Part shown: piece by piece, positions 1-5,461 of the stretch
Numbering within the stretch: position 1 is the first letter of the stretch
Layout: the number at the start of each line of letters is the position of its first letter
Assembly: GCA_003553165.1 (NCBI GenBank)
Contig: PUOZ01000284.1
Coordinates: 1-5,461, forward strand
DNA from: Thioalkalivibrio sp.
Lineage (GTDB): Bacteria > Pseudomonadota > Gammaproteobacteria > Ectothiorhodospirales > Ectothiorhodospiraceae
Length of the DNA: 5,461 bases
Direction: 5' to 3'
The notes under the pieces: model-generated
Database searches by the model: none
What the model was told of the DNA's origin: nothing
Seen by the model: the letters and a program-made list of their open reading frames with translations, nothing else
Made by a program: the position numbers and the translations under genes

Positions 1-1996
1 ACAGCACCAGCACCAGCAGGATCACCGTCAGGGTCTCCACCAGGATCTGGGTGATGCCCACATCCAGCGCGCTGAACAGAACGAAGGTCAGGGCCACGGT
101 AAAGCCGAACGAACCCAGTGCCGCGACCGCCCCCAGGCGCGAGCGGGTGAGCACCGCGAACAGCGCGGACAAGCCCATGATCGCGACGATTGCCATCTCG
201 TACAGGCGCAGGTCCGCAATCGCCAGCGGACCGACCGACACGCCAAAGATCTGCGCGGTGACGCCGACCATCAAGGCAGTGGCCACGATGATGAACATGA
301 TGTAGAAGCGCAGGTAACCGCTCTGCAGCATCCGCGTCTGCCAGTCGGAGACGCCGATGATGCCGTCCATCATCTTGTCGTAGCCGCGCTCGGGACCGTA
401 GCGGGACGCGGTGTCGACCCAGGCCAGCCGCTCCCGCACGCGGTCCCAGCGGCTGTACAGGAACAGCCCCGCCACCAGCGCGAGCACGCTGATCGCGAGC
501 GGCCAGTTCAGTCCGTGCCAGAGCGACAGGTAGGCGTCCACCGGCACCCCGCCGTTCACCGCCTGCGCCGCTGCGGCCAGTATGCCTTCCTCCGCCAGGC
601 CCGGGCCGAGCCCGAACACCAGGCCAATGCTGGCCAGCACAACGGGACCGGCGACCAGCGCCGGCGGCGCCTCGTGCGGTGTCTTCGGCGTGTCCACGCG
701 TGGACCGAACCAGGGCCGGATGCCGACGATCGCCGCCACGCCCACCCCGAGGATGGCCGAGGCGATCGCGAGCAGTGCCAGCACCGGCACCAGTCCCGGC
801 GCACCCAACACCGACTCCAGCATCAGTTCCTTGGCCACGAAGCCGAACAGCGGCAGCACGCCGGCCATCGACAGGGCGGCCAGAATCGCGAAGGCCGAGG
901 TCACCGGGAGCGCAGCGCGTAGCCCTCCGGTCTGCAGGAAGTCCTTCGCGCCCGCCTCGTGATCCAGGATGCCGGCTACCAGGAACAGCGCGCCCTTGTA
1001 AAGCGAATGCGCGAGCAGGAAGGCCATCGCCGCGAGCAGCGCGGTCTCGGTGCCGATGCCGATCAGCATCGTCAGCGTGCCCAGCGCCATTACGGTGGAA
1101 TACGCGAGCACACTCTTGATGCCGGTGCTGCGGAACGACAGGAACACGCCGACGAACATCGTGACCGCGCCGAACAGCGCAAGCACAGTGAACCAGACTT
1201 CAGTGCCGCCCAGCGAGGGGTTGAGGCGGGCCAGCAGGTAGATGCCGGCCTTCACCATGGTGGCGGAATGGAGGTAGGCGGAAACCGGCGTCGGCGCCGC
1301 CATCGCGTTCGGCAGCCAGAAGTGGAACGGCACCTGCGCCGACTTGGTGAACGCACCGAGCAGGATCAGGATCAGCAGCGGCAGGTACAGCGCGTGTTCG
1401 CGCACGGCATCGCCGGAGTTCAGGATCTCCGAGAGTTCGTAGCTGCCACCGGCAATGGCCAGCATCACGATGCCGGCGAGCAGCGCAAGGCCTCCGCCCA
1501 CGGTCACGATCAGGCCCTGCAGCGCGGCCTTGCGGGCTTTAAGATCCTCGTGGTTGTACCCGATCAGCAGATAGGAGGTGACGCTGGTCAGCTCCCAGAA
1601 CACGAACATCGCAATCAGGTTGTCGGCGAGCACAAGGCCCAGCATCGAACCCATGAACGCCAGCATGACCACGTAGAAGCGGCCGAGGTCGCGCTCGCCC
1701 TCGAGGTACCGACCGGCATAGCTGATGATGAAAAAGCCGATGCCCGAGATCAGCAACGCGAACAGCAGGGAGAGGCCGTCGACCAGAAAGGAGAGTTGGA
1801 TGTCCAGCCCGGGCATCCAGGGCGTGAGCAGCACCACCACCTCGCCGGCATTGATGGCCGGGAGGAAACTGGCGAAGTAGAGGAAGAGCGCGGCGGGAAG
1901 CAACGCCAGCACCCAGCCGCTGTAGCGCCCTGTCAGCCGGTGCACCCAAGGTGCGAGCGCCGCCAGCACGAATGTCGACAGAATCGCGTACAGCAT
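1..1996 (-). CDS. mrpA: Na+/H+ antiporter subunit A (MrpA/MnhA-like), 3' end outside window
   Basis: This is the large ion-translocating subunit of a multi-subunit Mrp cation/proton antiporter in the inner membrane, related to NuoL of complex I. The frame is open without interruption for 665 codons from ATG at 1996 to the left edge. The hallmarks of the proton-translocating family are present: Glu135 in FWELTS (TM5), Lys218 in GAFTKSAQVPFHFWLPNA, Lys249 in HSATMVKAG, His330 and Lys334 in LLAHSLYKGALF, and Lys389 in GFVAKE. NuoL would end near residue 610. Here further membrane segments continue (about 565-585, 600-616 and 622-643), followed by ITQILVETLTVILLVLVL with Glu654. That matches the MbhD/DUF4040-like region of MrpA and argues against NuoL or HyfB. 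Family members have about 770-950 residues, so a C-terminal part, possibly with a fused MrpB-like region, is missing. AAGGAG lies 10 bases before the start. As MrpA usually opens its operon, mrpB-G homologues probably follow to the left. Confidence 0.9.
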   Translation of the reverse strand, partial: MLYAILSTFVLAALAPWVHRLTGRYSGWVLALLPAALFLYFASFLPAINAGEVVVLLTPWMPGLDIQLSFLVDGLSLLFALLISGIGFFIISYAGRYLEGERDLGRFYVVMLAFMGSMLGLVLADNLIAMFVFWELTSVTSYLLIGYNHEDLKARKAALQGLIVTVGGGLALLAGIVMLAIAGGSYELSEILNSGDAVREHALYLPLLILILLGAFTKSAQVPFHFWLPNAMAAPTPVSAYLHSATMVKAGIYLLARLNPSLGGTEVWFTVLALFGAVTMFVGVFLSFRSTGIKSVLAYSTVMALGTLTMLIGIGTETALLAAMAFLLAHSLYKGALFLVAGILDHEAGAKDFLQTGGLRAALPVTSAFAILAALSMAGVLPLFGFVAKELMLESVLGAPGLVPVLALLAIASAILGVGVAAIVGIRPWFGPRVDTPKTPHEAPPALVAGPVVLASIGLVFGLGPGLAEEGILAAAAQAVNGGVPVDAYLSLWHGLNWPLAISVLALVAGLFLYSRWDRVRERLAWVDTASRYGPERGYDKMMDGIIGVSDWQTRMLQSGYLRFYIMFIIVATALMVGVTAQIFGVSVGPLAIADLRLYEMAIVAIMGLSALFAVLTRSRLGAVAALGSFGFTVALTFVLFSALDVGITQILVETLTVILLVLVL

Positions 1997-2006
1997 TCGG
2001 TCAAGA

Positions 2007-2012
2007 CTCCTT
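2007..2012 (-). promoter_or_regulatory. Ribosome-binding site of mrpA
   Basis: The minus strand reads AAGGAG here, 10 bases before the ATG at 1996. It is the only strong purine-rich site near the start of the antiporter frame. It supports ATG 1996 as the start, since the in-frame codons just upstream (AGG AGT CTT GAC CGA) contain no start codon. Confidence 0.6.
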
Positions 2013-2025
2013 GGTCAGGAAAGCA

Positions 2026-2043
2026 TGCGCACCCAGGTGCGCA
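2026..2043 (-). other. Stem-loop in the leader between ygiM-like gene and mrpA
   Basis: A perfect 7-base inverted repeat, TGCGCAC and GTGCGCA, is separated by 4 bases. It lies within the 152-base gap 1997-2148, just upstream of the mrpA ribosome-binding site. On the minus strand it is followed by TGCTTTCC rather than a real T run, so it is a poor intrinsic terminator for the gene upstream. It could be a weak terminator, an mRNA-stabilising hairpin or a leader element of mrpA. The rest of the gap shows only a 7-base direct repeat (CCGGTGC at 2107-2113 and 2116-2122). I saw no convincing promoter. Confidence 0.4.
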
Positions 2044-2148
2044 CACGGTTTGGCATCCAAGGCCAGGCGCAGTGCCGCAGCACGGAACCGCGCGAAGGCT
2101 ACCGGCCCGGTGCCTCCGGTGCAAGCAACCATCGACTTCCTATCCGGC

Positions 2149-2826
2149 TTACCACTCGCTGCTCCGACGCCGGCGCGGAAGCCGCGTCAGCAGGATTCCT
2201 AGAATCAGCGAACCCACAGTGACCAGCGCGCCGGTCATGAACCACTTGCGCTGACTGTCCGCCCGCATGACCTCGACCTGGCGGCGGTAATCATCGGCCG
2301 AGTTCTGCGCCTCGACCAGGGAACTGCGCAATTGCGCGTTCTGTGCCCGAATCTCCTGTGGGCGGGCGGCGACGTCCCGCAGTTCCTCGAGCTCACTCTC
2401 GAGGCCGACGAGTTGACGCTGCAGGGCCTCGCGTTCGGCCTCCAGGCCCCGGCGCGTATCCAGCAACTGGGCAATACGACCGGCCTGGTCGTCGGAACCT
2501 GAGCGGATCTCGTCCAGTTCCGCCTGCACCGCGGCGAGCCGTTCACGGGAGTGCGGCTGATCCTGCAGATAGCGGGTCAGAATCCAGCCCTCGGTGCCAT
2601 TGGCAAACCGGATCTGCGAGTGACCATCGGGGTCCTGCTGCAGTACGGTGACCTGCTCGCCGCTGCGCGCGCTTCGGATGATCCGATTCTGCAGTGTCTT
2701 CCCGGTGCGCACGCCCACCTCGAGCTCTTCACTGACATAGCGGGTGACGTTCTGGGCCGCCGCCTGCGTCGTGAAGACCAGGAGCAGACCCAAGACAAAT
2801 GCGATGCCGACAACTCTGAAACCCAT
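2149..2826 (-). CDS. ygiM: YgiM-like SH3 domain protein (TIGR04211 family), envelope-anchored
   Basis: A 225-residue protein with the architecture of E. coli YgiM (about 206 residues). It has a signal peptide at 1-24 (hydrophobic core about 5-20, likely cut after AAA before Gln25). A bacterial SH3 domain spans about 28-88; it starts TRYVSEEL and includes GEQVTVLQ and the late GWI motif. A charged heptad-rich coiled coil follows at about 93-190. A single membrane helix at 196-214 follows WFMTGA, and a basic RRRR tail lies at 218-221. The SH3 and coiled-coil parts should be periplasmic with the basic tail in the cytoplasm. The family's precise role is not established; the SH3 domain suggests binding to peptidoglycan or a peptide ligand. 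The frame is open 31 codons further upstream (to 2919), but only ATG 2826 puts the signal peptide at the N-terminus, and it has GGGAG 9 bases before it. The upstream same-strand gene ends 105 bases away. Confidence 0.87.
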   Translation of the reverse strand: MGFRVVGIAFVLGLLLVFTTQAAAQNVTRYVSEELEVGVRTGKTLQNRIIRSARSGEQVTVLQQDPDGHSQIRFANGTEGWILTRYLQDQPHSRERLAAVQAELDEIRSGSDDQAGRIAQLLDTRRGLEAEREALQRQLVGLESELEELRDVAARPQEIRAQNAQLRSSLVEAQNSADDYRRQVEVMRADSQRKWFMTGALVTVGSLILGILLTRLPRRRRSSEW

Positions 2827-2835
2827 GCTGCCCTT

Positions 2836-2840
2836 CTCCC
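2836..2840 (-). promoter_or_regulatory. Ribosome-binding site that sets the ygiM-like start
   Basis: The minus strand reads GGGAGAAGGG here, with GGGAG 9 bases before the ATG at 2826. Together with the signal peptide that begins at that ATG, it rejects the longer in-frame start at 2919, which would put a polar 31-residue extension ahead of the signal sequence. Confidence 0.5.
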
Positions 2841-2883
2841 AGCTCTCGCTATCGATCCTATCGGCGTGGCAGTTTATCAGTCC

Positions 2884-2893
2884 TCGGCGCCGA
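2884..2893. repeat. Perfect 10-base palindrome in the gap before the ygiM-like gene
   Basis: TCGGCGCCGA is its own reverse complement. Allowing one bulged base it extends to TCC...GGA over 2881-2897. It lies about 40 bases past the stop of the 453-residue gene and upstream of the ygiM-like gene. No T run follows on either strand, so it is not a standard intrinsic terminator. It may be a weak terminator, a protein-binding site, or chance in GC-rich DNA. Confidence 0.25.
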
Positions 2894-2931
2894 AGGATCC
2901 CCCGGGAGCACTTCTCCATCCCCGCATCGCA

Positions 2932-4293
2932 TCAACTCGGGCCGCGACTGCGCCAGCGCCTGAACGCCTCGGGAAGGAAGATCACAAGGTCGAACCCTGC
3001 CGGCAGCCAACGGCGCAGCTGGCAGGAAACTCCGGCCAACCACTGCAACAGTCCAGCAAAAAGTGCCAGAAGAAACCAAATCGCGCCGCCGAACAGCACG
3101 CGCGTGGCCCCCAACAGGCCGAGCAGCCAGACCGGAGCGAGGGCAACCACCAGCGGCAGGACCAACCCGAGGAGACCCCCGAGAAGTTGCGCGACCCAGC
3201 CCACGTCGGGTCCCGGCGGCTCCACACCCCCGGCCATCAGCACCTCGACCAGTTCGGCCCGATAGAGAAACCATTCCCGCAGATAGCCATTGATCATGGA
3301 GACGATCATCACGGCCAACAGGATCACCCCGGCGATGGCCGTAAGCAGCGCGCGCGAGAAGGGGGCAAGACGGGCCAGTGGCGTCAAGCCTTTGCCGGCA
3401 ATGGCGCGCGTCTCGACCAGAATCCAGCCGGTCAGCGCCGAAACGCCCAGCAGCACCCATATCGCCAGCATCGAGACTTCGTGGGCGCTGTCGGTCGGAG
3501 CGGGGAAGAGGAGTTCGAAGGGCTCGCGGAAAACCTCCTGGTAGACGTAGACGGAAAGGGCCGCCAGGGCCAGACCAGCGGCGCTGAGCAACCACTGCCC
3601 GCCGGTACGGGCATAGACGGGCATGCGCAGGGAACGGTTGGTCCGGTTCTGCTCGAACCGCCTCAGCGTTGCATCCAGCCCCTGCGCCTGGCTCTCCAGG
3701 CTCGCCAGGCGCTCCTGCAGCGACGCGAGACGGGACACCAGATCCTGCAGCGGCTGCTGCAGCCTGCGCCGGGTAGCCAACAGCGCCCGCGCATTCTGGC
3801 GGTGCTCCTCCAGGGCCATCCGGGCGATGCGCAGCACGGTCTCCTGCATGTCGCGCGCCAGGCGCTGGCTCTGCGGCTGGTCGCCGGGAGAGGTCCGCGC
3901 GATCGCCTCGAGGCGGCGTACCCAGGGCGGCTCCCCCGTGAGTCCTGTCTCCTCCCGGGCATAGGCCGACTGGAGGTCCCGGAGAACGGCATGGGTGTGC
4001 TGGCGCAGATCCGGCAGCTGCTCGAGGTCATGCCCGACCCGATCTCCGTAGTTGCGCTCCAGTGCATCCACCGCATCGGCCAGACGCGCAGCCTCGAGCC
4101 GCGCCAGGTGCAAACTCTGCCACCGCCCAACGGCGTCGCGCAGGTGCACGAGTTGCGTGCGCAGGCCGCAGGTGACCCGCGCGATCAGGCCGGCCGTGAC
4201 CACCAGGAAACGGCGGATCGGTTGCCGCGCGAAGTCCAGCACGAGGATGAGCGCCAGGATCGCGGCCACCCAGATCAGGATCGTTACGGTCAC
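2932..4293 (-). CDS. Unrecognised coiled-coil, multi-pass membrane protein (453 residues)
   Basis: I do not recognise this family. The chosen start is GTG at 4293, with AGGGG 8 bases upstream; a nearby ATG at 4310 is out of frame. The protein begins with a membrane helix (about 3-21) followed by a basic stretch. A long hydrophilic helical region (about 45-220) comes next, rich in Arg, Gln, Leu and Glu with heptad-like spacing (for example 172-215). The C-terminal half is hydrophobic, with likely membrane segments at about 233-252, 272-294, 315-335, 369-395 and 398-420, and ends in a basic tail (RRWRSR). The loop around 336-364 is moderately polar with a GGVEPPGP stretch. I see no enzyme motif. 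Base composition and reading-frame integrity are like the neighbours. It diverges from fabA and precedes another coiled-coil envelope protein. A structural or mechanosensing envelope role is possible but is only inference. Existence of the gene is fairly secure; function is unknown. Confidence 0.75.
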   Translation of the reverse strand: MTVTILIWVAAILALILVLDFARQPIRRFLVVTAGLIARVTCGLRTQLVHLRDAVGRWQSLHLARLEAARLADAVDALERNYGDRVGHDLEQLPDLRQHTHAVLRDLQSAYAREETGLTGEPPWVRRLEAIARTSPGDQPQSQRLARDMQETVLRIARMALEEHRQNARALLATRRRLQQPLQDLVSRLASLQERLASLESQAQGLDATLRRFEQNRTNRSLRMPVYARTGGQWLLSAAGLALAALSVYVYQEVFREPFELLFPAPTDSAHEVSMLAIWVLLGVSALTGWILVETRAIAGKGLTPLARLAPFSRALLTAIAGVILLAVMIVSMINGYLREWFLYRAELVEVLMAGGVEPPGPDVGWVAQLLGGLLGLVLPLVVALAPVWLLGLLGATRVLFGGAIWFLLALFAGLLQWLAGVSCQLRRWLPAGFDLVIFLPEAFRRWRSRGPS

Positions 4294-4301
4294 CTTCCCT
4301 T

Positions 4302-4306
4302 CCCCT
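4302..4306 (-). promoter_or_regulatory. Ribosome-binding site of the 453-residue membrane protein
   Basis: AGGGG on the minus strand lies 8 bases before the GTG at 4293, inside a purine-rich tract (AGGGGAAGGGAAG). It supports the GTG start. No in-frame ATG with a better site is seen upstream. Confidence 0.45.
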
Positions 4307-4323
4307 GCATGAACAATCCATGA

Positions 4324-4351
4324 AGTATGGCCGATCGGTCATCCAAGTCCA
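4324..4351 (-). promoter_or_regulatory. Possible sigma70-type promoter for the 453-residue gene
   Basis: On the minus strand, TGGACT (4346-4351) and CATACT (4324-4329) are 16 bases apart, each matching four of six consensus positions of the -35 and -10 boxes. The distance to the GTG start is about 30 bases. The 8-base palindrome CCGATCGG (4331-4338) lies between the boxes and could be an operator or chance. The match is modest and is offered as a candidate only. Confidence 0.25.
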
Positions 4352-4436
4352 GCCAAGGCGCTGCGCTGGCCGAATCAGCCGGCGGCAACAGCATTGCTTT
4401 TGGCCACCGGTTTCGTTCCAATAGCGCGTTTGCTCC

Positions 4437-4440
4437 AGGA
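4437..4440 (+). promoter_or_regulatory. Ribosome-binding site that sets the fabA start
   Basis: AGGA lies 7 bases before the ATG at 4448. It supports this start over an in-frame ATG-less extension and an upstream candidate at 4394, which would add 18 residues not found in FabA proteins. Confidence 0.5.
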
Positions 4441-4447
4441 CTCCGTC

Positions 4448-4960
4448 ATGCAGAAAGACCACTACGACCGCGACGAACTGCTGGACTGCGGCTACGGCAG
4501 GATGTTCGGCCCCGGCAATGCCCGCCTGCCCGTGCCGAACATGCTGATGATGGACCGGGTGCTGAAGATCAACAGCGACGGCGGCGAGTACGGCAAGGGC
4601 GAGATGCTCGCGGAACTCGACATCCATCCGGACCTGTGGTTCTTCGCCTGCCATTTCCCGGGCGACCCGGTGATGCCCGGCTGCCTCGGCCTCGACGCGA
4701 TGTGGCAGCTCGTCGGGTTCCACCTGGCCTGGCTGGGCAACCCGGGACGCGGGCGCGCGCTGGGCGTGGGCGAGGTGAAGTTCACCGCCCAGGTACTGCC
4801 GACCGCGAAGAAGGTCACCTACCATCTGGACATGAAGCGGGTGATCGCACGCAAGCTGGTGCTCGGCATCGCCGACGGCTCGGTACGGGTGGACGGCCGC
4901 GAGATCTATACTGCAAAGGATCTGCGCGTCGGGCTGTTCACCTCCACCGAAAACTTCTGA
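4448..4960 (+). CDS. fabA: 3-hydroxydecanoyl-[ACP] dehydratase/isomerase FabA
   Basis: A cytoplasmic homodimeric hot-dog-fold enzyme of type II fatty acid synthesis. It dehydrates 3-hydroxyacyl-ACP and, at C10, isomerises trans-2- to cis-3-decenoyl-ACP, starting unsaturated fatty acid synthesis. The 170 residues compare with 172 in E. coli. The signature NMLMMDRV is at 31-38. The catalytic histidine is His69 in [15 protein letters not shown], and the catalytic aspartate is Asp83 in [13 protein letters not shown]. The conserved blocks [11 protein letters not shown] and [11 protein letters not shown] follow, and the end is [14 protein letters not shown]. The long identity to FabA around both active-site residues excludes FabZ. 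The gene stands alone: no fabB follows within the 291 bases before dcd, which is on the opposite strand. It diverges from the 453-residue membrane protein gene. A possible but weak -35-like TTGCTT is at 4394-4399; I see no good -10 partner. Confidence 0.97.
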   Translation: MQKDHYDRDELLDCGYGRMFGPGNARLPVPNMLMMDRVLKINSDGGEYGKGEMLAELDIHPDLWFFACHFPGDPVMPGCLGLDAMWQLVGFHLAWLGNPGRGRALGVGEVKFTAQVLPTAKKVTYHLDMKRVIARKLVLGIADGSVRVDGREIYTAKDLRVGLFTSTENF

Positions 4961-4982
4961 ATCCCGATTTGTCGCTGCTAAA

Positions 4983-5010
4983 GCGGACTTGATGAGCGCC
5001 AAAGGTCCGC
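4983..5010 (+). terminator. Stem-loop after fabA, terminator-like without T run
   Basis: GCGGAC at 4983-4988 pairs with GTCCGC at 5005-5010. One G-U pair and one A-U pair extend the stem to 8 and leave a 12-base loop. It starts 22 bases after the fabA stop. The bases after it (AGGTGGTCGG) are not T-rich, so it is at best a weak intrinsic terminator or a 3'-end-protecting hairpin. Confidence 0.3.
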
Positions 5011-5119
5011 AGGTGGTCGGATTACCGCTGTTTCAAGGGACGCCCCTGCGGCAGACCAGCCTCTGGGCGAAGGTTTTCCGCCGTTCGATCGCCGAGAGGG
5101 CTCGCCTCCCACAGGGTAA

Positions 5120-5160
5120 GGGAATGCGGGGTGCAGGGCCTTGCCCGGGAGCGGATTCCC
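5120..5160. repeat. Nested inverted repeat in the fabA-dcd gap
   Basis: GGGAAT (5120-5125) is the exact reverse complement of ATTCCC (5155-5160). Between them GGGC (5136-5139) pairs with GCCC (5143-5146) over a 3-base loop. The result is an elongated two-part hairpin, possible on either strand. It might be part of a dispersed repeat or a structured 3' untranslated region; function unknown. Confidence 0.35.
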
Positions 5161-5220
5161 TGCGGAGCCTCCGTGATGACCAGACGAGCGGAAAAGCTTC
5201 ACGCGGACAGGCTCCCGGTG

Positions 5221-5242
5221 CGCCCGCGTTGGTACGCGGCCG
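5221..5242 (-). terminator. Stem-loop just after dcd, terminator-like without T run
   Basis: CCGCGT (5224-5229) and ACGCGG (5234-5239) form a perfect 6-base stem with a 4-base loop. Two more pairs extend it beyond one mismatch (5221-5222 with 5241-5242). It begins 9 bases past the dcd stop on the minus strand, which is where a terminator would be expected. No T run follows, so the call is tentative. Confidence 0.35.
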
Positions 5243-5251
5243 ACCCGCACC

Positions 5252-5461
5252 TCAGGTCTTGGGCAGGGTGACGCCGCGCTGGCCCTGGTACTTTCCGCCT
5301 CTGTCCCTGTAGGAAGTCTCGCAGACCTCGTCGGACTCCAGGAACAGCATCTGGGCGATGCCCTCGTTGGCGTAGATCTTGGCCGGCAGCGGCGTGGTGT
5401 TCGAGAACTCCAGCGTCACGTGCCCCTCCCACTCGGGCTCCAGCGGCGTCACATTGACGAT
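5252..5461 (-). CDS. dcd: dCTP deaminase, C-terminal part (5' end outside window)
   Basis: Dcd deaminates dCTP to dUTP, which dUTPase then converts to dUMP for thymidylate synthesis. The window holds the last 69 codons and the TGA stop. The visible fragment begins [21 protein letters not shown]. Its Glu in TLEF corresponds to the catalytic glutamate of the family (Glu138 in E. coli Dcd). It also has the conserved segments AKIYANEG and [12 protein letters not shown], and the C-terminal nucleotide-binding stretch [17 protein letters not shown]. The tail matches the roughly 188-residue Dcd of Pseudomonas and Neisseria type rather than the 193-residue E. coli type, whose C-terminus differs. About 120 N-terminal residues, including the arginine and serine of the RSS/KST-type motif, lie outside the window. 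The frame is intact up to the right edge. The gene converges with fabA. Confidence 0.95.
   Translation of the reverse strand: MVNVTPLEPEWEGHVTLEFSNTTPLPAKIYANEGIAQMLFLESDEVCETSYRDRGGKYQGQRGVTLPKT

Larger units (their letters stand above)
4961..5251. other. Non-coding convergent gap between fabA and dcd
   Basis: This 291-base stretch separates the 3' ends of fabA and dcd. Frames across it on both strands translate to proteins rich in Arg, Gly, Pro and Ser, with no recognisable domain, no good ribosome-binding site, and overlap into dcd on one strand. I therefore call it non-coding. It contains at least three inverted repeats (described separately) and no tRNA-like cloverleaf that I could find. 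None of the hairpins is followed by a T run, so termination here may be factor-dependent or by weak hairpins. Some of the conceptual peptides (for example AKVFRRSIAERARLPQGKG) resemble the spurious peptides often annotated over dispersed intergenic repeats. That resemblance is an impression from memory, not a search result. Confidence 0.55.

Noticed and set aside
1..1996. NuoL (complex I) identity for the antiporter-like gene
   Set aside because: The frame extends beyond the usual NuoL end into additional membrane segments with the ITQILVETLTV motif typical of MrpA, and no other nuo gene is adjacent on the visible side.
959..2254. Plus-strand open frame of 431 codons opposite mrpA
   Set aside because: Rich in His, Gln, Arg and Glu, with no motif. 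It mirrors the hydrophobic codons of the antiporter on the other strand, which is a known artefact.
2827..2919. Longer N-terminus for the ygiM-like protein starting at 2919
   Set aside because: It would bury the signal peptide behind 31 polar residues; the start at 2826 has a ribosome-binding site and a proper signal sequence.
2551..4323. Plus-strand open frame of 590 codons across the region of the 453-residue gene and into the ygiM-like gene
   Set aside because: It is antisense to two better supported genes. Its product is a Gln/Arg/His/Pro-rich low-complexity chain without domains or membrane segments, as expected for an antisense frame in GC-rich DNA.
4394..4447. Longer N-terminus for FabA starting at 4394
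   Set aside because: It adds 18 residues not seen in FabA. The start at 4448 has AGGA at good spacing and gives a normal length of 170 residues.
4028..5002. Minus-strand open frame of 324 codons opposite fabA
   Set aside because: It lies across fabA, which is certain, and continues into the divergent gap and the start of the 453-residue gene. The product has no recognisable domain.
4978..5250. Short open frames on both strands in the fabA-dcd gap (also 4989-5312 on the plus strand)
   Set aside because: No ribosome-binding site, biased Arg/Pro/Ser/Gly composition and overlap with dcd for the plus-strand frame. Treated as non-coding, possibly repeat sequence.

Overview
The window is about 5.5 kb of GC-rich DNA that reads like the chromosome of a gammaproteobacterium. 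I infer this from FabA (the dehydratase/isomerase, not FabZ), a YgiM-type SH3/coiled-coil envelope protein, and a Dcd of the roughly 188-residue Gram-negative type. The base composition and the Mrp-type antiporter would fit a halophilic, alkaliphilic or sulfur-oxidising lineage such as the Ectothiorhodospiraceae/Chromatiales. That placement is a guess and cannot be proved from this sequence alone.

Layout, left to right: (1) 1-1996, minus strand, the first 665 codons of a MrpA-like Na+/H+ antiporter subunit; its 3' end and any following mrp genes lie beyond the left edge. (2) 1997-2148, a short leader with a compact stem-loop and a good ribosome-binding site for mrpA. (3) 2149-2826, minus, a YgiM-like protein with signal peptide, bacterial SH3 domain, coiled coil and C-terminal membrane anchor. 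(4) 2932-4293, minus, an unrecognised 453-residue membrane protein with one N-terminal membrane segment, a long coiled-coil region and a multi-pass C-terminal half. (5) 4294-4447, a divergent promoter region. (6) 4448-4960, plus, fabA, complete. (7) 4961-5251, a non-coding convergent gap with several inverted repeats. (8) 5252-5461, minus, the last 69 codons of dcd, cut by the right edge.

The three left-hand genes share a strand and could be partly co-transcribed, but the gaps of 105 and 152 bases leave room for separate promoters. Two of them encode envelope proteins built from a coiled coil next to membrane anchors. The third is a large ion-translocating membrane subunit. fabA (unsaturated fatty acid synthesis) and dcd (dUTP supply for dTMP synthesis) are ordinary housekeeping genes. 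I found no mobile element, CRISPR array, tRNA or rRNA. The least explained items are the 453-residue membrane protein and the structured gap between fabA and dcd.
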